From assembly GCF_017104565.1 (NCBI RefSeq), contig NZ_JAAGPD010000037.1, positions 1-64,000 of the forward strand: 64,000 nucleotides of DNA, written 5' to 3'. The translations under genes and the position numbers were made by a program. The notes beneath the pieces were generated by a model. It did no database searches, was not told the origin of the DNA, and saw nothing but the letters and a program-made list of their open reading frames with translations. The stretch's first letter is position 1. The number at the start of each line of letters is the position of its first letter. The stretch comes from Paraburkholderia sp. Tr-20389 (GTDB taxonomy: Bacteria > Pseudomonadota > Gammaproteobacteria > Burkholderiales > Burkholderiaceae). Positions 37,221 to 46,095 of this stretch are shown here, piece after piece.

Positions 37221-38008
37221 CTTTTTGTCTGCGACGCTAGTCGTCATTCTTGCCTTCTCGGCGCGGGCTTCGCCTTTTGGTTTTCGCTCTGCGCTTTTGC
37301 TGGCATCCGCTTTTTCATGTCGGTGTTCATGCGTTGCCCCTGTGCGGGGCGGCACTTACTTTCTTTGCCGCCGCAAAGAAAGTAAGCAAAGAAAGCGGGC
37401 TAACCCCGCCAGCCCGTGTTCCTGCCTGCGGGCCCCCAACGGGTCCCGCACTCCACACGGCAATACTTTGTTTTGCGCCCGTTGCCAGCGCCTCGAACCG
37501 GCGCATCACCCACTCCAGTCACCCGTAGCGCACCGAGCGGCAGCGACCCGTCTGCGCCACCCAGGTGGCAAACTGTGTGTAGGTTATTGCACTGCATGCG
37601 TTCGCGCTCCTACGACACCGATCCCGCTTTTCAGCCCGGAGTGGTGCACTTCGATCGCGACGGCCTACACACAGTTTGCCACCTGGGCGGCCGTGGATGT
37701 CTGGTAACGCGGTCCGTGACGCGGGAGTGTGAAGCGGGTGATGCGTGAGTTAGCACGCTGGCAACGCGCGCGAACAAGCACGTTGCCGCGTGAAGTGTAA
37801 GAACTGTTGGGGGCCCGCAGGCAATAACTAGCATTGGCGGTGTTAGCCCGCTTTCTTTGCTTACTTTCTTTGCGGCGGCAAAGAAAGTAAGTGCCGCCCC
37901 GCACAGGGGCAACGCATGAACTACCAACACCAAAACGCGGATGCCAGCACGCGAAACCGCGGATGCCAGCAAAGAAAACCCAGAATGGCGACTGCGTCGC
38001 AGAAAAAA
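37221..38008. repeat. Long palindromic repeat element, copy 2 (inverted orientation)
   Basis: A 788-bp element and the most complete copy. The ends are TTTTTGTCTGCGACG and CGTCGCAGAAAAAAA. Both arms carry the TTACTTTCTTTGC/GCAAAGAAAGTAA hairpin followed by the GCGGGCTAACCCCGCCA block and its complement. The arm with two GCTGGCATCCGC units lies on the right here, but on the left in copies 1 and 3, so this copy is inverted. The core is at 37559-37686. It fills the whole gap between two convergent genes: 6 bp after the small sox-operon gene and 4 bp before the stop of the LysR gene. Confidence 0.9.
37559..37686. repeat. Core of repeat copy 2
   Basis: 24-bp perfect inverted arms (37559-37582 and 37663-37686) flank 80 bp. 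On the minus strand this spacer reads CTGAAAAGCGGGATCGGTGT and continues to GCATGCAGTGCAATAA. This is nearly identical to copy 3 read on the plus strand. Confidence 0.9.
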
Positions 38009-38012
38009 AGCA

Positions 38013-38972
38013 TCACGCCGCATGCAAGCGGCCCTGCATCAACATCCTGACCCGTGACAAATCCGCCTCGACATGCCCCTGATGTTCGAACAGCTCAGCG
38101 AGCCAATCCACGAAGGCTCTGACCCGCGGCGACACACGCCGCCCCTTCACATAAGCAACCGAAACAGACATCGGCACCGGCTTCCACTGCGGCAAAACCT
38201 CACGTAACAAGCCCTTGTCGAGCAGAGCTTGCGCAGCAATGCGTGCAGGCTGGATCAACCCAAGCCCCTGCAACCCGCAGGTCAAATACGCATGCTCGTC
38301 GCTGACCTTGATGAAGCCATTCACCTTCACGGTCAACGGACTGCCGCCGACATCGAAGTCGAAGTCGACCGCGCGCCCCGTTAGCGCCGACATGCAGTTC
38401 ACGGCAACATGTCCCGACAGGTCATCGAGACTTTCAGGCATCCCGTATCGTTCAAGATAAGCAGGACTCGCACACGTCACGTGCTCCAGCGTCCCGAGCC
38501 GCTTCGCAGCCAGGCCCGAATCGGGCAACTCGCCCAGCTGGATACTGCAATCCACCGCTTCGCCGACCAGATCGACGTTGCGATGACTCACGCCGATCGC
38601 GAGATCGATCGACGGATAGCGCTCGTGAAAATCATCGAGCGCAGGCAGCACGATCGAAGTCGCAACGGCGCCCGGCATTTCGACGCGCAGACGTCCGCTC
38701 GGATTGTCGAGCGTCTGGCGCAGCGTCGCTTCCATCTCGTCGATATCGGCGAGAATCTGCGCGCAACGCTCGTAATAGGCCGCGCCTTCCGGCGTGAGAC
38801 TCAGACGCCGCGTCGTGCGCACGAGCAGCGTCGTGCCGAGCAGCGCTTCCAGGTTCTGCACAATGGTGGTTGCCGTCGCGCGCGGAATTTCCAGCGACTC
38901 CGCCGCGCGGGTGAAGCTGTTGGTATCGACGATACGCATGAACGTGCGCATCGCCTGAATACGGTCGATCAC
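38013..38972 (-). CDS. LysR-family transcriptional regulator
   Basis: A 319-residue regulator. Its N-terminal winged HTH has FTRAAESLEIPRATATTIVQNLEALLGTTLLVR. The CrgA-like effector domain starts with GRLRVEMPGAVATSIVLPAL. The start is GTG at 38972 with AGGAGAG at good spacing. It reads away from the alcohol dehydrogenase gene upstream (same strand, 187-bp gap) and its stop abuts repeat copy 2. The target genes are not evident. Confidence 0.9.
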   Translation of the reverse strand: MIDRIQAMRTFMRIVDTNSFTRAAESLEIPRATATTIVQNLEALLGTTLLVRTTRRLSLTPEGAAYYERCAQILADIDEMEATLRQTLDNPSGRLRVEMPGAVATSIVLPALDDFHERYPSIDLAIGVSHRNVDLVGEAVDCSIQLGELPDSGLAAKRLGTLEHVTCASPAYLERYGMPESLDDLSGHVAVNCMSALTGRAVDFDFDVGGSPLTVKVNGFIKVSDEHAYLTCGLQGLGLIQPARIAAQALLDKGLLREVLPQWKPVPMSVSVAYVKGRRVSPRVRAFVDWLAELFEHQGHVEADLSRVRMLMQGRLHAA

Positions 38973-39017
38973 GGAACTCTCCTGTTGAAGACAAACCAGC
39001 AGAAAACACCGCGGCGT

Positions 39018-39040
39018 GCGCCGTCATGAGGTGACGGCGC
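39018..39040 (-). terminator. Hairpin downstream of the alcohol dehydrogenase gene
   Basis: A 9-bp perfect stem (GCGCCGTCA/TGACGGCGC) with a 5-nt loop. On the minus strand a TTTT run follows about 10 nt later. Plausible but imperfect terminator, 120 bp after the dehydrogenase stop. Confidence 0.45.
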
Positions 39041-39159
39041 GCCGGTACTGCAAACGCAATGACTGATGCGAGGCGGGAAGCAGGGACAGGCCGCCGTCCT
39101 GCACGGCCTGGAAGGAGGGGGTGAAGCGCGAATCTGGTCCTGTTGGGTCCTGCTGCCCG

Positions 39160-40212
39160 TTACTTGCGGAGCGAGTCGAGATCGATGACGAAGCGGTACT
39201 TCACATCGCTCTTCAACATGCGCTCATATGCTTCATTGATCTGCTGCATCTGGATCATCTCGATGTCCGAGGTGATGCCGTGCTTGCCGCAGAAGTCCAG
39301 CATTTCCTGTGTCTCCGCAATGCCGCCGATCAGCGACCCCGCCAGACGGCGGCGCTTCATGATCAGGTTGAACACCTGCGGCGACGGATGGTCGTGTTCC
39401 GGCGCCCCCACCAGCGTCAGCGTGCCGTCACGCTTCAGCAGGTTGATGAACGGATTCAGATCGTGCTGCGCGGCAACCGTGTTGACGATCAGATCGAAGC
39501 TGTTCACATGCGCTTCCATCTCCGCCGGGTTCTTCGAGATCACCACTTCGTCCGCACCGAGACGCTTTGCATCTTCGATCTTCGATGCCGACGTCGTGAA
39601 CAGCACGACGTGCGCGCCCATCGCATGCGCGAGCTTCACGCCCATGTGGCCGAGGCCGCCCAGACCGACGATGCCGACCTTCTTGCCGGGACCCGCGCCC
39701 CACGTGCGCAGCGGCGAATAGAGCGTGATGCCCGCGCACAGCAGCGGCGCGACGCCCGCTGGATCGAGGTTCTCCGGCACGCGCAGCACGAAGTCTTCAT
39801 CGACGACGAGTTGCGTCGAATAGCCGCCGTACGTCACGGCGCCCGTCTGACGGTCGTTGCCGTTGTACGTGCCGACGAAGCCGTTCTCGCAATACTGTTC
39901 GAGACCTTCCTGGCAGCTCGGGCAGGTGCGGCACGAATCGACCAGACAGCCGACGCCGACCAGTTGGCCCACCTTGTATTTCGTCACCTGCGACCCGACG
40001 TTCGTCACGCGGCCGACGATCTCATGGCCGGGCACAACCGGGAAAATCGTGTTCTTCCATTCGTTGCGTGCCTGATGCAGGTCCGAATGACAGACGCCGC
40101 AAAACAGGACTTCCATCTGTACATCGTGTTCGCGTAGATCGCGACGCTGAAATTCGAACGGCGCGAGTTTCGATTGAGCGTCGGTTGCGGCATAGGCGTA
40201 GGTCGTGGTCAT
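39160..40212 (-). CDS. Zinc-dependent NAD(P)-alcohol dehydrogenase, YahK/CAD type
   Basis: A 350-residue medium-chain dehydrogenase. The catalytic zinc site includes Cys41 (GVCHSDLH) and His63-Glu64 (PGHE). Structural zinc cysteines are Cys94, 97, 100 and 108. The Rossmann motif is GIVGLGGLGHMGVKLAHAMG. Such enzymes reduce a broad range of aldehydes with NADPH. GGAG precedes the ATG at 40212. It is divergent from a YqhC-like AraC regulator, an arrangement known for aldehyde-responsive yqhC-yqhD in enterobacteria, so aldehyde detoxification is likely. Confidence 0.93.
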   Translation of the reverse strand: MTTTYAYAATDAQSKLAPFEFQRRDLREHDVQMEVLFCGVCHSDLHQARNEWKNTIFPVVPGHEIVGRVTNVGSQVTKYKVGQLVGVGCLVDSCRTCPSCQEGLEQYCENGFVGTYNGNDRQTGAVTYGGYSTQLVVDEDFVLRVPENLDPAGVAPLLCAGITLYSPLRTWGAGPGKKVGIVGLGGLGHMGVKLAHAMGAHVVLFTTSASKIEDAKRLGADEVVISKNPAEMEAHVNSFDLIVNTVAAQHDLNPFINLLKRDGTLTLVGAPEHDHPSPQVFNLIMKRRRLAGSLIGGIAETQEMLDFCGKHGITSDIEMIQMQQINEAYERMLKSDVKYRFVIDLDSLRK

Positions 40213-40589
40213 GAATGCTCCAGCTCGATAGTGCAATTGCGCGAGTCGCCGCGCGGTCTGTAAGCGACCTGCAAGCGCGGCGGGTGAATCTGTCGTGCGC
40301 CGTGGCGCGCGGGATGTCCGGCGTGAGAACCGTCCGTGGAGCGCAAAACGCGCGATGCAGGGCAACGCGCAGCGCGGATGCCTCGTGCGAGGCGATGGAC
40401 GGGTGTCGCGGACAGGAAGCGGGCTTTGCGACAGGGTTCCCATGTTAGGGACCGGGCGTGGCCCAGGGAATACCTGAACGTCTTGAAGGTTTGCCTAATT
40501 CTCCTGGCGGCCTCCGCGATAGACCATTTAATGCTAGATTTCAAGCCATATTCTCTGGCCCCGCATGGTTTCGCCAAATGGATTTCATC
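40213..40589. other. 377-bp divergent control region
   Basis: This lies between the alcohol dehydrogenase and the AraC regulator. No gene is supported. The stretch 40480-40570 is relatively A/T-rich and probably holds the AraC-family sites and promoters. I saw no strong dyad or RNA structure. Confidence 0.5.
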
Positions 40590-41576
40590 ATGTCCGACAC
40601 AAAACATTCACATGGCGCGCCGCTCGCGGCGCGCACGCCCCAGCAGCGCATGGTCGAACTGCTGCGCACGCTTGCGCCCGCCGAGGGCATGACGGATGCG
40701 CCGCTCGAAGGCGTCAAGTTTCTGCGCGCGAATCATCCGATGCCGCGCCGCCCGGTGATGTACGAGCCGAGCATCGTCATTGTCTGTCAGGGGCGCAAGC
40801 GCGGCTATCTGGGCGAGCAGTCGTATATCTACGACGCGCAGCAGTATCTCGTGCTGTCCGTGCCGCTGCCGTTCGAATGCGAGACGGAAGCGAGCATCGA
40901 CGAGCCGTTTCTCGGCATTTCGATTCGCGTCGATCTGACGATGGTGGCCGAACTGCTGATGCTGCTCAACGAGACGCACGGCGCCGTCGACAGCGAGCCG
41001 CGCGGCATCTACTCGACGCCGCTCGACGAGCCGCTCGGCGATGCTGTGTTGCGTCTGCTCGAAGCGCTGGTGTCGCCGTTCGATGCGCGCATTCTCGCGC
41101 CGTCGATCGTGCGCGAGATCTGCTATCGCGTGCTGACGGGCGTGCAGGGCGACGCGATTCGAGCGGCACTCACGCATCAGCATCATTTCGGGCGCATCGC
41201 GAAGGCGCTGCGGCGCATTCATACGGAGTACGACGGCGATCTCGATGTCGAAACGCTCGCGCGCGAATCGGGCATGAGCCTCGCCGTGTTTCATGCGCAG
41301 TTCAAGAACGTCACCTCCACTTCACCGATGCAGTACGTGAAGACCACGCGCCTGCATCACGCGCGTCTGCTGATGGTTCAGGACGGGCTGAATGCGAGCG
41401 CGGCGGCGGCGCGCGTCGGCTACGAAAGCGCGTCGCAGTTCAGCCGCGAGTTCAAGCGCCTGTTCGGCTTGAGCCCCGTCGATGAAGTCAAGCGCATGCG
41501 CGGTACGCTCGACCCAGTCGTGCCGCCGCCTCAGCGCCCCGTCACGGCCGCGCGCAAGTACGTGACGACGAACTGA
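40590..41576 (+). CDS. AraC-family regulator with AraC_N domain (YqhC-like)
   Basis: A 328-residue regulator. The N-terminal AraC_N cupin-like domain (about 45-200) contains YEPSIVIVCQGRKRGYLGEQ and QYLVLSVPLPFECETEAS. The C-terminal double HTH has TLARESGMSLAVFHAQFKNV and ARVGYESASQFSREFKRLFG. This is the YqhC architecture; YqhC activates an adjacent aldehyde reductase gene in response to reactive aldehydes. The ATG at 40590 is preferred over 40578; neither has a strong ribosome binding site. Confidence 0.9.
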   Translation: MSDTKHSHGAPLAARTPQQRMVELLRTLAPAEGMTDAPLEGVKFLRANHPMPRRPVMYEPSIVIVCQGRKRGYLGEQSYIYDAQQYLVLSVPLPFECETEASIDEPFLGISIRVDLTMVAELLMLLNETHGAVDSEPRGIYSTPLDEPLGDAVLRLLEALVSPFDARILAPSIVREICYRVLTGVQGDAIRAALTHQHHFGRIAKALRRIHTEYDGDLDVETLARESGMSLAVFHAQFKNVTSTSPMQYVKTTRLHHARLLMVQDGLNASAAAARVGYESASQFSREFKRLFGLSPVDEVKRMRGTLDPVVPPPQRPVTAARKYVTTN

Positions 41577-41607
41577 AGCCTCGTATCGCGCGTGCCCTGT
41601 GGTGCTG

Positions 41608-42000
41608 TCATGCAGGGTCGTGACAGCACACGCAAAGCTTGTTGCCGTCGGGATCGCGAAAGTACGCGCCGTAGTAGTTCGCGTGATATTCGGGGCGCAG
41701 CCCCGGCGGCCCTTCGCAGGCGGCGCCCTGTGCGAGCGCCGTTGCGTGCACGCGATCGACGGTGAGGCGGTCCGCTGCCAGCAGCGCGACCATTGGGCCG
41801 TTGCCCGGCACGGCAGGCTGACCGTCGAACGGCCTGCCGACGAGAAACAGCGGCCGCGCGATACCGGGCTTCATCCATCCTGCCCACGGCCTGTCGTCTT
41901 CGCGGAACTTCAAAGCGAGCCCTAGCTCGGCGAGTAACGTCGAATAGAAATCAAACGCCTGCTCGAAATCGTTGACGCCGATAAACACGTGGGAAAGCAT
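41608..42000 (-). CDS. VOC (glyoxalase/bleomycin-resistance fold) protein
   Basis: A 130-residue single VOC protein. It has the family start LSHVFIGVNDFEQAFDFYSTLL, and the C-terminal metal-site pattern YGAYFRDPDGNKLCVCCHD carries a Glu-to-Asn-type change at the usual Glu position and an extra cysteine cluster. An AAGGAG site lies 9 bases before the ATG. The substrate is unknown. It is convergent with the AraC gene and divergent from the next VOC gene. Confidence 0.88.
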   Translation of the reverse strand: MLSHVFIGVNDFEQAFDFYSTLLAELGLALKFREDDRPWAGWMKPGIARPLFLVGRPFDGQPAVPGNGPMVALLAADRLTVDRVHATALAQGAACEGPPGLRPEYHANYYGAYFRDPDGNKLCVCCHDPA

Positions 42001-42146
42001 CGAATGCGGCTCCTTGTCAGACGGAAACGTAAAGGCGGGTAACGCCGATACCAGCATGATTGCTGATCTGGCTACGCATGTGCGTCGTGGCTACGATGAT
42101 CGCGCTGTCGACTCACGTCACTTCAACCACATTGCGGAGCCCGTTC

Positions 42147-42473
42147 ATGAAGCGCTTTCACATTGCATTGGCCGTTGCGAACCTCGACGCATCGATCGAC
42201 GACTACAGCCGCCGTCTCGGCCAGCCGCCGTCGGCGGTCGTGCCGGGGCAGTACGCAATGTGGCGCACCGACCTGCTCAACTTTTCGATCAATGAAAAGC
42301 CGGAAAAAGCAGGGCAGTTGCGGCACGTCGGTTTCGAGGACGACACAGTCGAAGGCTATTCGAGCAGCATCGACGTGAACGGGCTCGAATGGGAGCTGTT
42401 TTCCGCGGCGGAGCAGGACAGGCGCATCGTCGATACGTATGGCGTGCCTGTGCATGTGCCTCTGAAGAACTGA
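42147..42473 (+). CDS. Small VOC-family protein
   Basis: A 108-residue VOC protein starting KRFHIALAVANLDASIDDYSRRLG, with GGAG 6 bases upstream. It ends in ELFSAAEQDRRIVDTYG. The family often includes arsenic or aromatic-metabolism proteins, but no assignment is possible here. The frame extends upstream to 42060 without a family match. It stands between the first VOC gene (divergent) and the GGDEF gene (convergent). Confidence 0.8.
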   Translation: MKRFHIALAVANLDASIDDYSRRLGQPPSAVVPGQYAMWRTDLLNFSINEKPEKAGQLRHVGFEDDTVEGYSSSIDVNGLEWELFSAAEQDRRIVDTYGVPVHVPLKN

Positions 42474-42503
42474 GCATGCCGCGCGCCATGCGGAGAGGAC
42501 CGC

Positions 42504-43976
42504 TCACTTCTGCGCGCTGCCTGCTTCCTGCGACGTGTAGTGCGCGCGCTTTTCCTCGTACATCAGCAGGTCGGCGCGCTGCACGCCTGCTTCGATGCGT
42601 TCGCCACGTTGCACCGTCGCCATGCCCATCGAGAAGCTGATTGGCGAGCCCGGATAGAACTGGTTGTTCAGATCGACCAGCTGGCGGATCGTCTCGATCA
42701 TCGCTGCGCCGCCGCGCTCGTCGGTGCCGGGCAACAGGATCGCGAACTCGTCGCCGCCGATGCGCGCCGCGTTGAAGGGTGTTTCCATCGCCTTCGCGAG
42801 CACTTCGCCGGCGCGGCGCAGCAGTGCATCGCCCGCCGCGTGACCGAGCTGGTCGTTGACGCGCTTCAGGCCATTGAGGTCGGCCATCACGACCGTCACG
42901 GGGAACGGCCCTTTGCGCTCCAGCCGGTTGAGTTCATCGACGTAGAACGAACGGTTGCGCAGCTTGGTCAGCACGTCGTGCTTGCCGAGAAACTCCAGAT
43001 ACGCTTCGGCCTTCTTGCGTGCGGTGATGTCGGTGAGCGCGACGAGCACGAGATCCCAGTTGCGTTCGTGGCCGGGCAGCACCGAGAACTGCAGGTGCAC
43101 GTGCACCTCGTTGGCTTCGAGCGAATAGTTGAGCACTTCGCGCTGCTGGAAGAGCTTGCCGTCCCACAGATCGATCAGCTGCTCGCGGAAATGCGGGCGC
43201 ATGTCGTCGCGGAAGACTTCGGGCAGGCGGCCGAGCAGCGTTTTTTTGTCGGGGGCGGCGAACATGTCCAGCGTGTGCTGGTTGACGTCGAGCACATGAA
43301 TCTCCGCCATGCAGCGCTCGACGAATTCCGGATGGACGTCGGTGAAGGTGCGGAAATCCGTGATGCCGGCGGCGCGGGCCTCGTCGAGCAGCCGTTTGAC
43401 GGCGCTGAAATCTTCGACCCACAGCGATACGGGCGAGTATTCGAACAGCCCGCGCACGTATTGTTCGGCCGTTGTCACGCGATGGCGAGCGCCTTCCAGT
43501 TCGGTGATGTCTTCCGTCGACACCAGCACGCGGTCCCAGCGCTCTTCGTGGCCGGGCAGGACCTGGCCTTTGAGGAGCACGTCGAGACGCCGGCCGCCGA
43601 GCGTGTAGTTGACTGTCTGGCTGGTGAAGTGTTGCTGGCCGGACCACAGCTGGCAGAGTTCTTCGAGGTGGGTGATCAGCATGTCGTCGCGGAAGACGGC
43701 TGACAGGTTGTCTGTCAGCGTGCTGAAATCTGCGGCTTCGAATTGGCTGAGTGTTTTCTGGTTGACCTTGATGACGCGGATGCGGCTTGCGCATTCGGCT
43801 ACGCGGGTTACGTCGTTACCGACGTGAGCGCGTAGATCCGTCACGCCTTGGGAGCGCCAGTCTTCGAATAGCGCTTTTACCCCGCTGAAGTCTTCGAGCC
43901 ACAGCGCCACGGGCGCGAGATCGAACATTTCCTGATCGTCGGAGGTGGGGCTGCGCGGGCTGGTTGGGGTGGGCAT
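42504..43976 (-). CDS. Diguanylate cyclase with two tandem PAS-like domains
   Basis: A 490-residue cytosolic protein without TM segments. Two closely similar sensor domains (about 15-165 and 180-325) share the pattern PV-LW-EDFS-VK, FRDDM, VNYTL or LNYSL, and VLPGHE-RWD or RNWD. They look like an internal duplication. The GGDEF domain (about 335-485) has DVLTKLRNRSFYV and an intact GGDEF, so c-di-GMP synthesis is expected. No RxxD inhibitory site precedes GGDEF. The ATG at 43976 is used; a TTG at 43991 is in frame. It is convergent with the VOC gene. Confidence 0.92.
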   Translation of the reverse strand: MPTPTSPRSPTSDDQEMFDLAPVALWLEDFSGVKALFEDWRSQGVTDLRAHVGNDVTRVAECASRIRVIKVNQKTLSQFEAADFSTLTDNLSAVFRDDMLITHLEELCQLWSGQQHFTSQTVNYTLGGRRLDVLLKGQVLPGHEERWDRVLVSTEDITELEGARHRVTTAEQYVRGLFEYSPVSLWVEDFSAVKRLLDEARAAGITDFRTFTDVHPEFVERCMAEIHVLDVNQHTLDMFAAPDKKTLLGRLPEVFRDDMRPHFREQLIDLWDGKLFQQREVLNYSLEANEVHVHLQFSVLPGHERNWDLVLVALTDITARKKAEAYLEFLGKHDVLTKLRNRSFYVDELNRLERKGPFPVTVVMADLNGLKRVNDQLGHAAGDALLRRAGEVLAKAMETPFNAARIGGDEFAILLPGTDERGGAAMIETIRQLVDLNNQFYPGSPISFSMGMATVQRGERIEAGVQRADLLMYEEKRAHYTSQEAGSAQK

Positions 43977-44060
43977 CACGGACGGGTCCAAAGTCTGTTT
44001 TCTCGCTATTTTACGGTGCCATGTGGCAATGGAGAAAATTCGACGTCGTTGTTTGAGTTG

Positions 44061-44824
44061 CCGGTTTTGCTGGCATCCGGGTATGCGCGTGCGCTGGCAT
44101 CCGCGTTTTGCCTTCGTACTTCACGCGTTGCCCCTGTGCGGGGCGGCACCTACTTTTCTTTGCAGCGGCAAAGAAAAGTAGGCAAAAGAAAGCCGCTCAC
44201 ACCGCCAGCCCGTGTTCTTGCCTGCGGGTCCCCAGCGGGTCCCGCACCCCACGCGGCAACGCGCTTGTTTGCGCCCGTTGCCAGCGTGCTAACTCACGCA
44301 TAACCCACTTCACATGCCCGCGTCATGGCCCGCATTACCAGGAAGTCCACGGCAGCCCAGGTGGCAAACTGTGTGTCGGCCATCGCGATGCAAGTGCACC
44401 ACTCCGGACTGAAAAGCGGGATCGGTGTCGTAGGAGCGCGAACGCATGCAGTGCAATAACCTACACACAGTTTGCCACCTGGGCGGCGGTGACGGGTCGC
44501 TGCCGCTGGCTGCCTGCGGGTGACTGGAGCGGGTTGTGCGCCTGTTCGAGGCGCTGGCAACGGGCGCAAAACAATGTGTTGCCGTGTGGAGTGCGGGACC
44601 CGTTGGGGGCCCGCAGGCAAGAACAAGGATTGGCGGTGTGAGCGGCTTTCTTTTGCCTACTTTTCTTTGCCGCTGCAAAGAAAAGTAGGTGCCGCCCCGC
44701 ACAGGGGCGACGCATGAACCACGAAGGCAAACCGCGGATGCCAGCGAAAGCGGCAGAGCCAAAGCCCAACCGGCGAAGCCCACACCGAGAAGGCAAGAAC
44801 GTCGACTGCGTCGCAGACAAAAAA
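44061..44824. repeat. Long palindromic repeat element, copy 3
   Basis: About 764 bp. The right end is intact (CGTCGCAGACAAAAAA); the left end is eroded and its exact border is uncertain. The hairpins differ from copies 1 and 2: CCTACTTTTCTTTGC with GCAAAGAAAAGTAGG, present in both arms. The adjoining block reads AGCCGCTCACACCGCCA on one arm and its complement on the other. The core is at 44356-44483. The element lies between the start of the GGDEF gene and the stop of the receptor gene, ending 5 bp before that stop codon. Confidence 0.88.
44356..44483. repeat. Core of repeat copy 3, with a short open frame
   Basis: 21-bp inverted arms, extendable on the right (CCCAGGTGGCAAACTGTGTGT and complement), flank about 86 bp. 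Within it, 44388-44459 is an ATG-to-TAA frame of 23 codons ending IGVVGARTHAVQ, exactly up to the right arm. It has no clear ribosome binding site. Confidence 0.88.
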
Positions 44825-44829
44825 GACGC

Positions 44830-45996
44830 TTACTTCGTACCCACAGTCTGCAACGGGAACCACTTCCCGCCCACAACCTTATAGACGGTCACACCGCCGT
44901 ACTTCAGATCCCCATACTGATCGTAAGCGAGTTCATTCGTCGTCACGCCCCTGGCATTAGTGCCCTTGAGCGCACTCAAATACTGCTTGGGATCCGTCGA
45001 ATCAGCCTTCTTCATCGCGGCAAAAACCGCCATCGCGCCATCATACGCATACGGCGAATACAGTTCGACCTCCTTGTTGAAGCGCTTCTTGTAGCGCTCC
45101 ACATACGACTTGCCGCCCGGCATCTGTTCCAGCGGACTTCCGCCCGACGAAGCGAGGGTCCCTTCTGCAGCTGTACCGGCAATCTTCAGCAACTCGTCGG
45201 AATGAATCATGTCCGGCCCGATCAGCGTCGCCTTCATGGCCAGCGTCTTCATCTGCTTGAGGAACGGCGCAGCCTGCGTATCGGCACCGCCATAGAAAAT
45301 CGCATCGGCATCCGACGACTTGATATGCGTGAGAATCGAACGGAAATCGACGGCCTTGTCGTTGGTGAACTCCTGCGCGACGATCGTTGCGCCCGCAGCC
45401 TTCGCGGCCTTCGCGAACTCTTCGGCGACACCCTGGCCATATGCCGTGCGGTCGTCGACGATCGCGATCTTGCGCAGCTTCAGATCCCTCACGACATACG
45501 CGCCGAGCACGCTGCCCTGCTGCGAGTCGGACGTGACGAGGCGGAACGTCGTCGGCAGATTCTGGCGCGTGTACGCGGGCGCCGTCGCCGTCGCAAGTTC
45601 CGGAATGCCGGCGCGCGCGTAAATGGGCGCAGCGGGAATCGACGTGCCCGAGTTGAAATGGCCGAGCACGGCGACCACGCCGTCGTCGACCAGCTTCTGC
45701 GCGACCGTCGTGCCCTGGCGCGGGTCGGCCTGGTCGTCGGCGGCGTCGAGGACGAAACGCACCGGCTTGCCGCCGATCACGGGGCTCGTCGCGTTGAAGT
45801 CCTCGATCGCCAGTTGCACGCCGCTGCGGAAGTCAGCGCCGTAATGCGCCTGGCCACCCGTCAGCGGCGCAGCGAACCCGATCTTCACTTCCTGCGGCTC
45901 CTGCGCGAACGCGGCGCCGCCCAGCAGCGCACAGGCGATCGCGCTGAGCGCGAACAGGGGACGGCGGCGGCTGACAACATCGATGCGTTGGGACAT
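44830..45996 (-). CDS. Branched-chain amino acid ABC transporter substrate-binding protein (LivK-like)
   Basis: A 388-residue periplasmic receptor. The signal peptide (about 1-31) ends GGAAFA. It has the Peripla_BP_6 fold start VKIGFAAPLTGGQAHYGADF, the hinge region around DDRTAYGQGVAEEFAKAAKA and the C-terminus ELAYDQYGDLKYGGVTVYKV. No liv permease or ATPase gene is adjacent. It follows the P5C dehydrogenase gene by 99 bp on the same strand. Uptake of proline, glutamate or a related amino acid via shared permeases is a reasonable inference. GGAG precedes the start. Confidence 0.92.
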   Translation of the reverse strand: MSQRIDVVSRRRPLFALSAIACALLGGAAFAQEPQEVKIGFAAPLTGGQAHYGADFRSGVQLAIEDFNATSPVIGGKPVRFVLDAADDQADPRQGTTVAQKLVDDGVVAVLGHFNSGTSIPAAPIYARAGIPELATATAPAYTRQNLPTTFRLVTSDSQQGSVLGAYVVRDLKLRKIAIVDDRTAYGQGVAEEFAKAAKAAGATIVAQEFTNDKAVDFRSILTHIKSSDADAIFYGGADTQAAPFLKQMKTLAMKATLIGPDMIHSDELLKIAGTAAEGTLASSGGSPLEQMPGGKSYVERYKKRFNKEVELYSPYAYDGAMAVFAAMKKADSTDPKQYLSALKGTNARGVTTNELAYDQYGDLKYGGVTVYKVVGGKWFPLQTVGTK

Positions 45997-46095
45997 CTGG
46001 TCTTCTCCTCACGTTTGTGTTGGACGCAGGACGGCTCGCGCCGCGCGCCTGTCGCGCGGCGTCCGTCCCGCAGGGGTACAGCGAAAGAAAGGCGC

